From contig JACIXR010000001.1 of NCBI GenBank assembly GCA_014360495.1, positions 124,001 through 188,000 of the forward strand: a stretch of 64,000 nucleotides of DNA, read 5' to 3'. Both the position numbers and the translations under genes were made by a program. This document shows, one piece after another, positions 1 to 8,209 of this stretch. Below the pieces are notes generated by a model. It saw only the letters and a list, made by a program, of their open reading frames with translations. It did not search any database and was not told where the DNA came from. How positions within the stretch are numbered: position 1 is the first letter of the stretch; each line of letters starts with the position of its first letter. Source of the stretch: a bacterium (GTDB lineage: Bacteria > Armatimonadota > JACIXR01).

Positions 1-85
1 TAACGACTCCCCAATTGATGCTGAGGTCATCTTCCTTGAAAGGAGTGACCATAGCGGTTACGACTTTACCAAAAATGTATTCCAT
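1..85 (-). CDS. dapA: 4-hydroxy-tetrahydrodipicolinate synthase, N-terminal fragment (cut by window edge)
   Basis: Only the first 28 codons are in the window. They begin MEYIFGKVVTAMVTPF, which matches the start of DapA (first beta strand, GxVVTAMVTPF, followed by an acidic turn). DapA condenses pyruvate with aspartate semialdehyde in lysine and diaminopimelate synthesis, in the cytoplasm. The ATG at 85 follows a strong GGGGAGG ribosome site and lies about 37 nt downstream of a good promoter. The active-site lysine lies outside the window, so related aldolases of the same family (N-acetylneuraminate lyase type) cannot be fully excluded. Confidence 0.75.
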   Translation of the reverse strand, partial: MEYIFGKVVTAMVTPFKEDDLSINWGVV

Positions 86-128
86 AAACAAAACCTCCCC
101 TTTGTAAAATTTTGTTTGTATTTATTTC

Positions 129-157
129 ATTCTATCAATATTTTTTGAGTAAATCAA
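129..157 (-). promoter_or_regulatory. sigma-70-type promoter of dapA
   Basis: On the minus strand TTGATT (157-152) is followed after exactly 17 bases by TAGAAT (134-129). Transcription would start near 122 and give a leader of about 37 nt with the GGGGAGG site before the dapA ATG. Confidence 0.6.
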
Positions 158-447
158 TTCCAACATAGTGTGGTAGAGCGATAGGGGGGCATTTTCTTCT
201 TTACTTAGTAAAGAAAGATGGTTCCATTTAATGACAAAAGGCTTGATATTCTCAATTTTTAACAAAAATTATAGTTCAATTGCTCTTTAATTTCGTCTCC
301 TGGTCTTCCTTTTCTTCCTTTTTACCCCAGAAGCCTTTAATATAGGAGGGATGATAAAGGGGGGTGCAATAATGTCTCGCTTTAAAATATATCTTTAAGA
401 TAAATTCTATTCGCCTTGGGGATTTTTTGCATTAAACTTTAATAAGT
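158..447. other. AT-rich spacer between divergent dapA and murJ
   Basis: No ORF with a ribosome site, no RNA gene and no convincing repeat is seen. It must hold the murJ promoter, but I cannot pick a -35/-10 pair with good spacing there. Confidence 0.5.
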
Positions 448-2034
448 ATGAGCTCAGAGATAGAAGGATTGGAAGCGAGAGAAAGAGAGACGAGGGTAGC
501 ACAAGCTGCCCTTATAACCACTACCGTCATCCTTCTCGCGCGCGTCCTCGGCTTTCTTAGAGAGGTGGTGATAGCGAGGCTTTTCGGGGCGACAAGGCTC
601 GTTGATATCTATGTTGCTGCTTTCACCATTCCCGATATCCTCTTTTTCCTTCTCTCGGGAGGAGCTCTCTCTTCCGCCTTTGTTCCAGTCTATACTCAAT
701 ATTTGGCGACGAAAAATAGAGAAGAAGCAAGGAGGATGCTCTCAAGCCTCCTTACTCTCCTTGCCCTTCTTCTTTTCTTCGTAGTTGCCATTGCGGAGAT
801 ATTTGCCTATCCCTTGGTGAAAATCGTCGTCCCCCATTTCTCTCCTGATGACCTTGCTTATTGCGTTTTCCTCACCCGTTTGATGCTTCCCTCCGTCATC
901 TTTTTCGTTTTGGGTGGGATATTCACGGGGGTTTCTTACTGCCATCAGAAATTCCTCGTCCCCACCATCAGCGGGGTTATCTATAACCTTCTTATAATCC
1001 TTGGTGGAGTTTTCCTCGGTCCATCAATTAAAGTAACTGGGTTATCTATTGGGGTTGTTGTGGGCTCATTCCTCGGGAATTTCCTGCTCCAGATTTGGTA
1101 TATCTTAAAGCTTGGGGAGAAACCTTTTTTCTGCTTAGACCTTCGTCATGCGGGCGTGAGAAAGGTATTCCTGATAATGCTCCCAATTATTTTCACTCTT
1201 TCCGTCTCTCAGGTCACAGTTGTCATAAATCGTGTATTAGCCTCGGGATTAGGGGAAGGAGCAATAGCAGGGCTGAACTATGCCAATAGGCTAACGCAGT
1301 TTCCCCTCGGGATTTTCGGGCAAGCTCTGGGAATAGCTGTATTTCCCACTCTTTCCGCCCTCGCCGCTGTGGGGAAGTTAGAGGATTTAAAGAGAACAAA
1401 TTCATTGGCTATAAGGACCCTTTTCTTTCTCAATATCCCTTCTGCCATATTTTTCATTCTTTTCGGCATACCGATAGTGCAATTCGTTTACGAGAGGGGA
1501 GCTTTCACTCACAGCGATACGATTATGACAGCGCAGATACTTGCATTCTATTCTTTAAGTCTTCCAGCCCTATCCGCAAATCAAATCATCAATAGGACAT
1601 TCTATTCTTTGCAGGATTCCCTGACCCCGCTTTTTTCCGGAGTTGCCTCCGTAATCCTTTGCGCTATTTTAAATGTCGTTTTCGTTGGACCTTTCGGAGT
1701 GAGGGGATTGGCTCTTGCTTCTTCTATCTCCGCTTATTTCAATATGTTCCTTCTTCTTCGGTTCCTTCGCAATAGGATTGGAGGTATAGAGGGAAGGAAA
1801 ATGCTTTTCTCTTTCCTCAAAATAGCCGTTATATGTCTTCTTGTATCCCTTCCTTTTTTCTTCCTCTTTTCCCATAATCCATTTGGCAAAGGAATGAAAG
1901 GGGCGGTTATGGAGATAGGGATAATCATTTTTGTCATCACTCCTCTTTTCCTATTACTCTCTTCCATTTTCCACCTTGAGGAGTGGGAGTTCATTAGGCG
2001 TTCCTTGTTTAGAACAAGATTTAAAGGAAAATAA
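448..2034 (+). CDS. murJ: lipid II flippase MurJ (MviN)
   Basis: This 528-residue protein is an inner-membrane MOP-superfamily flippase that moves lipid II to the outer face for peptidoglycan synthesis. It has the usual length and about 14 hydrophobic segments. It also shows MurJ landmarks: the N-terminal RVLGFLREVVIARLFG segment (residues 33-48), FFLLSGGALSSAFVPVY, and NYANRLTQFPLGIFGQALG in the second half. The start ATG has only a weak ribosome site. It is divergent from dapA and no partner gene follows. The family assignment is firm; flippase activity is inferred from family knowledge. Confidence 0.93.
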   Translation: MSSEIEGLEARERETRVAQAALITTTVILLARVLGFLREVVIARLFGATRLVDIYVAAFTIPDILFFLLSGGALSSAFVPVYTQYLATKNREEARRMLSSLLTLLALLLFFVVAIAEIFAYPLVKIVVPHFSPDDLAYCVFLTRLMLPSVIFFVLGGIFTGVSYCHQKFLVPTISGVIYNLLIILGGVFLGPSIKVTGLSIGVVVGSFLGNFLLQIWYILKLGEKPFFCLDLRHAGVRKVFLIMLPIIFTLSVSQVTVVINRVLASGLGEGAIAGLNYANRLTQFPLGIFGQALGIAVFPTLSALAAVGKLEDLKRTNSLAIRTLFFLNIPSAIFFILFGIPIVQFVYERGAFTHSDTIMTAQILAFYSLSLPALSANQIINRTFYSLQDSLTPLFSGVASVILCAILNVVFVGPFGVRGLALASSISAYFNMFLLLRFLRNRIGGIEGRKMLFSFLKIAVICLLVSLPFFFLFSHNPFGKGMKGAVMEIGIIIFVITPLFLLLSSIFHLEEWEFIRRSLFRTRFKGK

Positions 2035-2406
2035 CTTGCAAGGTTTCAAATAGTCAGGATTTGAAAAAAACATTTAGGCCAATTTTTGCCTCCGTTTTTA
2101 CAAAAGGTTCGGGGAAAATAGCGGCGAGTATGGAGAAGTTTGGAAATATTGCGGGTGCCTAAACCGCATGGATGCATGCTTTCCATCATTTGGCATTATC
2201 GCTCGCAACAAAGCTATTACTTGTAAATTAGACCCTTTTTAATTATAGAAAAAGTCCCATATCTAGAGGGGGGAATTTGTTGATTGCTTATGTTGGCTTT
2301 GTTCAGGGGAGCGGTGAAATTAACAGGGAGAAGATTATTTGCAAACAATGTATTCGCTAACCGAAAGATGAACTTGGCTTTAGAAGTCTTATCAGCGGGA
2401 CCATCG
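2035..2406. other. gene-poor spacer after murJ
   Basis: Short ORFs in all frames lack ribosome sites and resemble no family I know. The base composition is like that of the decayed segment that follows, so this may be the older part of the same dead gene. No terminator hairpin is obvious after murJ. Confidence 0.35.
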
Positions 2407-2409
2407 TAG

Positions 2410-2637
2410 GCTGTAGCACTCCCAATCTTATGGCTTAATCAGACTGTGTGGACGCCCTTTTCTTCCTACGCTGCTCTTCATGATTGGGATGCTATATATG
2501 CGTTTACCTATGGGAAGAGGAGATTAACCGGGGAGGGTAGGGTAGGGTTAACTTGCTTATTAAGGCAACGGGTTATAGCGCAAATACGGATTAGGAAAGA
2601 ATTGGGAGGTTACTGTCCCTTATTAAGAAGCGGGTAG
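2410..2637 (+). pseudogene. eroded fragment of a clan-A glycoside hydrolase
   Basis: From the stop at 2407 one frame reads through to 2637. It contains PFSSYAALHDWDAIYAFTYG (about 2455-2514), a block typical of secreted (beta/alpha)8 glycosidases and beta-galactosidase-like proteins near the last barrel strands. After that block the frame turns into non-homologous sequence. Upstream, likely continuations are split by stops in other frames. There is no start codon with a ribosome site. It is read as the remnant of a dead gene near the 20-kb glycosidase locus. Chance similarity is possible because the block is only about 20 residues. Confidence 0.4.
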
Positions 2638-3297
2638 GAAAGGGACAAGGGACAATTCTTCTTCTTTAATTACGAGCTTGAATAAGAGGAACGGGAATGC
2701 CCTAACAAATTCCTCTGCTTTGCTTGAGAATCTCTCATCTATATGATGGGCAAATGAGAATTTAGTTGCTTTTGGGTGCTTTATGACCATTATGAACATG
2801 GGAATGAAGCCCAATCTCTCGCCCTCAAACAAAGCTAAAAGCTGGCGGTAGCCCCTATCAGTGGGTGCATCGGGGAAATAAGCGGTTTCTCCGATTAATA
2901 AGGTGCTGCTTTTCTGCTCAATGATATAAAATCCGTTCTCTCCCTCAACGAGGAAATCAAGCCTCATCCCTTGGATGATGGGCGCTCTTTTCCATCGCTT
3001 AATCCTTCCTATTATCGGGAAAACACCTCGTTTTTCCCACTCCTCCGTTAATAACTTCTCTCCGATGAAGGAATCCACTACCACGACATCTCCACCATCC
3101 TCAACGGAGAAAAGCCTATATCTCAGCTTGCCCTGAATCGGTTGAAGGTTCACGATGTTTCCTTTTATTAAAAGCCTATCCAATCTTCCCGTGTTCGGGA
3201 TATGAACGAGTTCTTTTCTCCCTTCAACCTCAACTTCCCCAACGAACCTGTTCAATCGGTGGAGGAAAATCGCCTTTTTGAGGGGAGGAATACGCAA
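2623..3297 (-). CDS. sfsA: SfsA family protein
   Basis: The 224-residue protein matches SfsA (sugar fermentation stimulation protein). It has an N-terminal OB-like half with HIPNTGRLDRLL, and a C-terminal nuclease-like half with FLVEGENGFYIIEQKSS and YFPDAPTDRGYRQLLAL. The family normally has ExKxxT at the EQKSST position; here the Lys is kept. SfsA was linked to maltose-gene control in E. coli, but its biochemical role is unsettled. The TTG start at 3297 lies one base after the stop of the upstream dehydrogenase gene, so the two are co-transcribed and probably translationally coupled. Confidence 0.85.
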   Translation of the reverse strand: MRIPPLKKAIFLHRLNRFVGEVEVEGRKELVHIPNTGRLDRLLIKGNIVNLQPIQGKLRYRLFSVEDGGDVVVVDSFIGEKLLTEEWEKRGVFPIIGRIKRWKRAPIIQGMRLDFLVEGENGFYIIEQKSSTLLIGETAYFPDAPTDRGYRQLLALFEGERLGFIPMFIMVIKHPKATKFSFAHHIDERFSSKAEEFVRAFPFLLFKLVIKEEELSLVPFLPAS

Positions 3298-3298
3298 C

Positions 3299-4333
3299 TC
3301 AATCCTCTTTTAGGCGTTCATATGCCATCTGGAGCCCCGCAGATAATGTGGATATACCTTCTTCTCTATGTATCCTCAATAGCTCTCTAACCCTTTCCTC
3401 TATCCCCTTTACTTTCTCTTCCGCCCTTTCCTTGACGAAATTCCCTTCTATCTCCACCGAGAGGCTTATAATTCCTCCCGCATTGGCGATGAAATCAGGG
3501 ATGTAGAGAATTCCTCTTTTCTCAAGCTGAATGCCATCTTCGTCTTTCCCCAGTTGATTGTTTGCCCCTCCGCAGATTATTTTACAGTTCAACTTGGGGA
3601 TTGTTTTCTCATTGATGATACCGCCTCGGGCGCAAGGGGAGAGGACATCGCAGGGAATGAAGAGGATTTCCTCAGGAGGGATGATTTCCAATCCCAAGCC
3701 CTTTGCAATTTCGTTTTTCTCAGCTGATATATCGCTTCCAAAGACTTTCGCTCCTTCTTTCAATAAGAGCTTTGCGAGATTTAGCCCGACTTTTCCCAAG
3801 CCCTGAATGGCAACAGTTTTACCTTCAAGCGTTGAGGAACCATAAAGGAACTCCAAGGCGGTTTTTAGGGAGAGGAATACGCCGAGGGCGGTATAAGGGG
3901 AGCAATCGCCCATTCCTCCTAGATATTCGGGAAGACCGACGACATACTTAGTTCTGCGGGCAAGGACGGCTAAGTCCTCAGAGGTGATGCCTATGTCCTC
4001 GGCAGTGATATAAGTTCCGCCAAGGGATTGGACGAAGTCGCCGAGGGCTAAGAGGAGCTCTTCCGTTTTATCCTTAGTGGGGTCGCCGATAACGACGCAT
4101 TTTCCTCCTCCGAGGTTCAAGCCAGCTGCCGCGTTTTTTAGAGTCATAGCTAAGGAGAGGCGGAGGGCATCCTCAAGGGCTTCATCTTCAGAGGGATAAT
4201 TCCACATCCTTATTCCGCCGCAGGCAGGACCGAGCTTCGTGCTATGGATGGCGATAATCGCTTTAACTTTGTCCTTCCAGCCAAAGGCTACGAATTCGTG
4301 TTTGTTTAGGGATAATTTCTCAAATATGCCCAT
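3299..4333 (-). CDS. Glu/Leu/Phe/Val dehydrogenase, leucine dehydrogenase-like
   Basis: This 344-residue NAD(P)-dependent amino-acid dehydrogenase would interconvert a branched-chain or aromatic amino acid with its 2-oxo acid and ammonia. The N-terminal dimerisation/substrate domain shows KLGPACGGIRMW, MTLKNAAAGLNLGGGK (two catalytic lysines) and the TAEDIGI segment. The C-terminal Rossmann domain has GLGKVGLNLAKLL. The short length and the sequence GGIRMW favour leucine or phenylalanine dehydrogenase over the longer glutamate enzymes. A clean AGGAGG site precedes the ATG. It heads a two-gene unit with sfsA. Exact substrate cannot be read from the sequence. Confidence 0.88.
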   Translation of the reverse strand: MGIFEKLSLNKHEFVAFGWKDKVKAIIAIHSTKLGPACGGIRMWNYPSEDEALEDALRLSLAMTLKNAAAGLNLGGGKCVVIGDPTKDKTEELLLALGDFVQSLGGTYITAEDIGITSEDLAVLARRTKYVVGLPEYLGGMGDCSPYTALGVFLSLKTALEFLYGSSTLEGKTVAIQGLGKVGLNLAKLLLKEGAKVFGSDISAEKNEIAKGLGLEIIPPEEILFIPCDVLSPCARGGIINEKTIPKLNCKIICGGANNQLGKDEDGIQLEKRGILYIPDFIANAGGIISLSVEIEGNFVKERAEEKVKGIEERVRELLRIHREEGISTLSAGLQMAYERLKED

Positions 4334-4437
4334 TATTTCGCCTCCTAATTAAAGTTTAAACTCAAGCTCTTATTTTTCAAGGGGAAAGCGAATCATTGAA
4401 GAAAGGCGAAAAGGAACGCGAAAGTCAATTATGATAA

Positions 4438-4860
4438 ATGAGAAAACAGGATGGTGAATGGACACATTATTTCCTCAGTGGAAAGGTTAGGGATGCCTTG
4501 AGCGGCAATCCAATAGTGGAAACAATTGTAAAAGGTGGAAATGTGCTCTTGATAGGCAATGCTTCCGCCATTTCTTCTAAGTTCTTCGGAGTGGAAAAAC
4601 TGACAGCGCGAGCTTTCCCAATACAGAAGAAGGCGATGGTGGATATAAGGCTTTCGCCATAGCTCAGAGGGGTTTGGACGATACATATCGTTTATATTAG
4701 CGATGGAACTACAAAGCTTCGCAAGATTGGGAGCAATCTCAGCCCGGCTCAAGCAAAAAATAAGAGCCCTTTTCATCAATGGGGTGAAGTGGACAGCAAA
4801 ATTGCTTGGTCCACAGCCTCAGTGAATTTCACTCAAGCACGAGCTCGCCTAATCTCGTAA
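4438..4860 (+). pseudogene. interrupted ORF with one in-frame TAG, possible decayed surface protein
   Basis: From ATG 4438, 74 codons run to TAG at 4660-4662. The same frame then stays open to TAA at 4858-4860, overlapping the 3' end of the opposite-strand gene. The first part contains SGKVRDALSGNPI, like the start of a carboxypeptidase-regulatory beta-sandwich. The part after the stop contains HIVYISDGTTKLRKIG, which also looks like protein. The rest of the 495-base spacer between the dehydrogenase and the DUF4838 gene shows nothing else. Either a decayed gene or coincidence; there is no clear ribosome site. Confidence 0.3.
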
Positions 4861-7849
4861 GCTGGTGAAAGTCGTTAGTGAAATTTGGGCTCCAAGCAAG
4901 GAGTTCCCGTAGTTTTAAATCGTCAAGAGTAAAGGAGGCTCGGTAAAAATTAGCGTAGAGCCTTTGGCTTTTCTCCACGCCCTTCAAGTTCTTTAATGGA
5001 AGGGCGATTGAGACTATCCAGCGGTCGGGTAGGATATCCGACTTTACCCTCGCCTCGCTTTTCCATTCCCTCATTCCCTGTCTAATGTCCTCATAATAAA
5101 AAGAAGCAGAACGCCCATCGGGAGCGATGCCTATCTGATAGTAGGGAGCGTCCCTCTGCTCAGCGAGGAATATCTCCCAATCATCGCCCGTCCATATATC
5201 CTCGTCGTTTCTTAGCCTCTCCGTTGGAAGCCTTTCCTCAAGCCTTATGTAAAGATATTCCTCGTCCTTGACCAACCTTGCTTCTAGCTTCCTCTCCGTC
5301 GGGTAGCCCTCAACTGTATACCATTTATCCAAAACAACAGCGTTATCCCAATTTACCTTATCCAAATCCCCACCACAAGATGGAATGGAGGGAATGGAAA
5401 TTTTGGGAGGTCCTTCTGCCCTCACCTTTTCCCTCTCTGGCTCAAGTGCCCTCTTTTTCTCCTCAATCCCTTTCTTCCTCAAATACATCTCCCTTCCCTC
5501 CACCATATATTGCCAAACCCCCTTCTCAAATAGGGATACCCTCTTCTTCTCAACATCCGTTTTCGCCAGCCTTTTTGCCTCCTCCATCAATCTGCCGAGC
5601 TCTCTCATCCTTTCCTCTGTTCCCAAATAACCCCAAGCCATCTCTTCCGTTTGATGGAAATGTCGTTTCTCCTTCTGAACATATTCGGGGTAATTCGCAG
5701 GGTCGCCGTAAATTTTCTCAATCAATAGATACATCTTCTTCATCGGCTCGCTGGCTGAGCCATAATAGCGGGAGAAGAATTCGTCAAGGAGCTTGTCAAC
5801 ATTTATATTTGGGTCATCAAGGAGTTTGAGGGTTACATAGGTGTCAACTTGCTCGCCCAAGCCGTTCAGGAATACTCCCCTTATTCCATCCTTAGCGAAC
5901 ATCTTGTAATATTTGCTTGCGGTGTGAGCGAAGAAGCCCGGGAAGCAATGGAACCCGCCGTTCATAGCTATCTCCTCGGGGAAGCAATAATAGAGCCACA
6001 GGTAAAATCTTCTCCCCTTCTCCTTAGCTATCCATTCCTTATATAGATTCAAATCGTTATCTCTCATAGCCGGGGCCCAGAAGTTCCGAATGTGGAGGCA
6101 CATTTGAACGGATATATTCGGCAGGAGCTTGACTCTCTGGGGATGATATGCATATTCCCAATAGGCGAGGGTGGCGATGAACTTTTTGGGATGAGATTTC
6201 GCTATCTCTCCCGCCACTTTATTTACGAAATTGAACCAGTAATCGCTGGCGTATCCATTTGAGAAGAAGGCGTTTCTCCTCTCGGGGTCAAGTTGACTCT
6301 GGCATTCCTCGCATTTACACCATAAATTGTTGTCCATTGGGACGAGGGCGAAATAATCCCCTGCCGCAAAGGCGCCGGGATGAGTGCCCTTCCCATCAAA
6401 GAAATCTCTTGCGTCCTGAACCACCTGAGCTATGAAGCCGGGATGGGAGTAGCACATCTGAGGTGGTTGCCCCTCGTAGCCCTTTGCGAAGAACTCCGGA
6501 TGGGTTTTTAGGAAGCGGTCGTAGAAGCCGTAGAAGGAATGATTGCAGGCATATTTCTCTCCGCCGACCTTGTGTCTTGCCCAGAATAGGTTCATTTCCC
6601 TTTGGCTTGGGTTGTCCCAGAGGGTCTGGACGATACCGAAGGCAAAGGGAGGCCATAACCCACGATAGAGAAATGTCGGTCTTCTCTGGATGTTCTGGGG
6701 TTTGACCGCAAGAGTCTTCTTTTGAGGATAATAAATCATGTCCTCCTTGGGTCCATACCAGCGGACATCGCAGAAGCGTTCAAAGAAATCGTGGACCGCG
6801 TAGGATGTTCCCTGGTCGGTAAACATATCGGGCGGGTTGACAGGACGCTCCAGGCGAATTCCCCTTGCGTCCTTGGGCAATCCTTTCCCTTCGTCTAAAT
6901 GGAGAAGGAGGAGAGTGTTGACATCGGCTTGATAAGGTTTATCGGGTAGGGAGGGGCTTCTGGCTATATTGGAGATACGAACTTCGTCTATTCTGCCGGA
7001 AAAGGCGTTGCCGACTCTATTCTGGCTAACATCAGGCAGTCCGCCTATGAGGAGGGTTGCGCCATTGCAGGTTGTTTTCTTATAATCAGCTGTCCCCTGG
7101 CTTTGACCATCAATGAAAAGCTCCATTTTGTTCTGAGAAGCGCTATAGGTGGCTAATATGTGGTGCCAACCGGGAGGCAGTTCAGAGGAAAAGATGCAGT
7201 GCCCATTTTCGCCATCATAGGTTATATAGCGGATGCGATTCTGCTCCCATCTGCCTATGATGTGATAAGTCCAAGGATTTGCCCCATCCAGACGGATGAT
7301 GGTTCCTTCACCCGCTTCCTGTGGTTTCTCCTCCAAGTAGACCCAAACTTCAAACGAACCCTCCTCATCGTTGAAATTGAAATCGTCAATACAGAGCGTT
7401 CCCTTGGAAGAGAAGGAGAGAGCCTTCCCGAATTTGCCCTCATCCCAGCTGATATCTCCGAAGATGCGGATGTTATCGGAGAATGGAATTTTTTCGTCCT
7501 TACCCAATAAAACGATAGAATCGGGGTAGAAGCGGATTATATATTCCTGCTCCTTGAGGTTCTCAGATTTTATCCCCAGCTTCCTCGTGGCTTTGCTTTC
7601 CCCTATGTAAATCTTATTTCCCTTTACATTCTCGTCTTCAAAAGCTATAGGGAGGAGGGCGCCGGTGATTTTCTGGATATGATAGCGGAAGTCCCATACG
7701 GCGAAGGCGGTGGAATGATTCATCTCTCTCGGAACGACGATAGTAGCCATTGGCTTTCCCTCTTTTACGATTAGGAAATCAGCGGGATATAGATTTAGGG
7801 GAAGAAAAACGAGAATAAAAAAGAATAAAATAACATAATCTTTCGTCAC
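4829..7849 (-). CDS. secreted DUF4838 glycosidase-like protein with inserted LamG domain and C-terminal CBM9-like domain
   Basis: About 1006 residues. A signal peptide ends near residue 23. Residues about 25-120 resemble the N-terminal domain of alpha-glucuronidases (YHIQKITGALLPI, IYIGES). A LamG/concanavalin-like domain (about 120-320; SFEVWVYLEE, GWHHILATYS, GRIDEVRISN) interrupts it before the DUF4838 barrel (about 340-700; PMDNNLWCKCEECQ). The C-terminal 190 residues form a CBM9/DOMON-like sugar-binding domain (YLYIRLEE, WIVSIALPLKNL). The start is GTG 7849 because the GTG nine bases upstream lies inside the AAGGGGTG ribosome site. It is the last gene of the leftward glycosidase cluster. 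Likely acts on uronate-containing glycans at the surface; substrate unknown. Confidence 0.8.
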   Translation of the reverse strand: MTKDYVILFFFILVFLPLNLYPADFLIVKEGKPMATIVVPREMNHSTAFAVWDFRYHIQKITGALLPIAFEDENVKGNKIYIGESKATRKLGIKSENLKEQEYIIRFYPDSIVLLGKDEKIPFSDNIRIFGDISWDEGKFGKALSFSSKGTLCIDDFNFNDEEGSFEVWVYLEEKPQEAGEGTIIRLDGANPWTYHIIGRWEQNRIRYITYDGENGHCIFSSELPPGWHHILATYSASQNKMELFIDGQSQGTADYKKTTCNGATLLIGGLPDVSQNRVGNAFSGRIDEVRISNIARSPSLPDKPYQADVNTLLLLHLDEGKGLPKDARGIRLERPVNPPDMFTDQGTSYAVHDFFERFCDVRWYGPKEDMIYYPQKKTLAVKPQNIQRRPTFLYRGLWPPFAFGIVQTLWDNPSQREMNLFWARHKVGGEKYACNHSFYGFYDRFLKTHPEFFAKGYEGQPPQMCYSHPGFIAQVVQDARDFFDGKGTHPGAFAAGDYFALVPMDNNLWCKCEECQSQLDPERRNAFFSNGYASDYWFNFVNKVAGEIAKSHPKKFIATLAYWEYAYHPQRVKLLPNISVQMCLHIRNFWAPAMRDNDLNLYKEWIAKEKGRRFYLWLYYCFPEEIAMNGGFHCFPGFFAHTASKYYKMFAKDGIRGVFLNGLGEQVDTYVTLKLLDDPNINVDKLLDEFFSRYYGSASEPMKKMYLLIEKIYGDPANYPEYVQKEKRHFHQTEEMAWGYLGTEERMRELGRLMEEAKRLAKTDVEKKRVSLFEKGVWQYMVEGREMYLRKKGIEEKKRALEPEREKVRAEGPPKISIPSIPSCGGDLDKVNWDNAVVLDKWYTVEGYPTERKLEARLVKDEEYLYIRLEERLPTERLRNDEDIWTGDDWEIFLAEQRDAPYYQIGIAPDGRSASFYYEDIRQGMREWKSEARVKSDILPDRWIVSIALPLKNLKGVEKSQRLYANFYRASFTLDDLKLRELLAWSPNFTNDFHQLTRLGELVLE

Positions 7850-7890
7850 AAAAATCACCCCTTAGCAGAATTTAAATTTTTTAGAAAAAA

Positions 7891-8070
7891 TCAAAATATT
7901 CTCTTCTTCCTTCTTCCTCCGCTCCCTTTCAAATAAATATTTCTTCCAATCGTCCTGCCGATGATTTTGTTAATTCCCCTGCGGGCGATTCTTGATGGGT
8001 CCCCAGAGCGCAAGGCTTCAAAATCGTTCGCCATTCTGGCGAGCCTGTAAAAGAGGCGAGAGAGTTTCAT
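7891..8070 (-). CDS. small very basic protein, 59 residues
   Basis: ATG at 8070 follows a strong GGAGGTG site, and 59 codons run to TGA at 7891-7893. The product begins MKLSRLFYRLARMANDFEAL and continues with a Arg/Lys/Gly/Ile-rich half (IIGRTIGRN, GGRRKKR). The pattern resembles small basic proteins that are scattered through Firmicutes and phage genomes and have no known job. It sits between two secreted-enzyme genes on the same strand and has a 139-base upstream spacer, so it may have its own promoter. Nucleic-acid binding is a guess from its charge. Confidence 0.6.
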   Translation of the reverse strand: MKLSRLFYRLARMANDFEALRSGDPSRIARRGINKIIGRTIGRNIYLKGSGGRRKKRIF

Positions 8071-8209
8071 TATTTGACACCTCCAAGTTTGATTTTAGAT
8101 AAATTCGGAAATTTATTCAAGATAATTGGAGGTCAGGTTTTGTTGTTGAATTAGAAAAGCCAAATTCAATTTTAGATTTATTCATGCTTCAAGACCGAGG
8201 GTCATTCAT

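Noticed and set aside
2446-2637. Treating the frame at 2446 as an intact small gene.
   Set aside because: Only the first 25 codons resemble a family, and the start is a GTG without ribosome site; better read as a fossil.
5278-5829. Plus-strand 183-codon ORF within the DUF4838 gene.
   Set aside because: Low-complexity Ser/Pro composition, no ribosome site, and antisense to a coherent CBM9-like domain.
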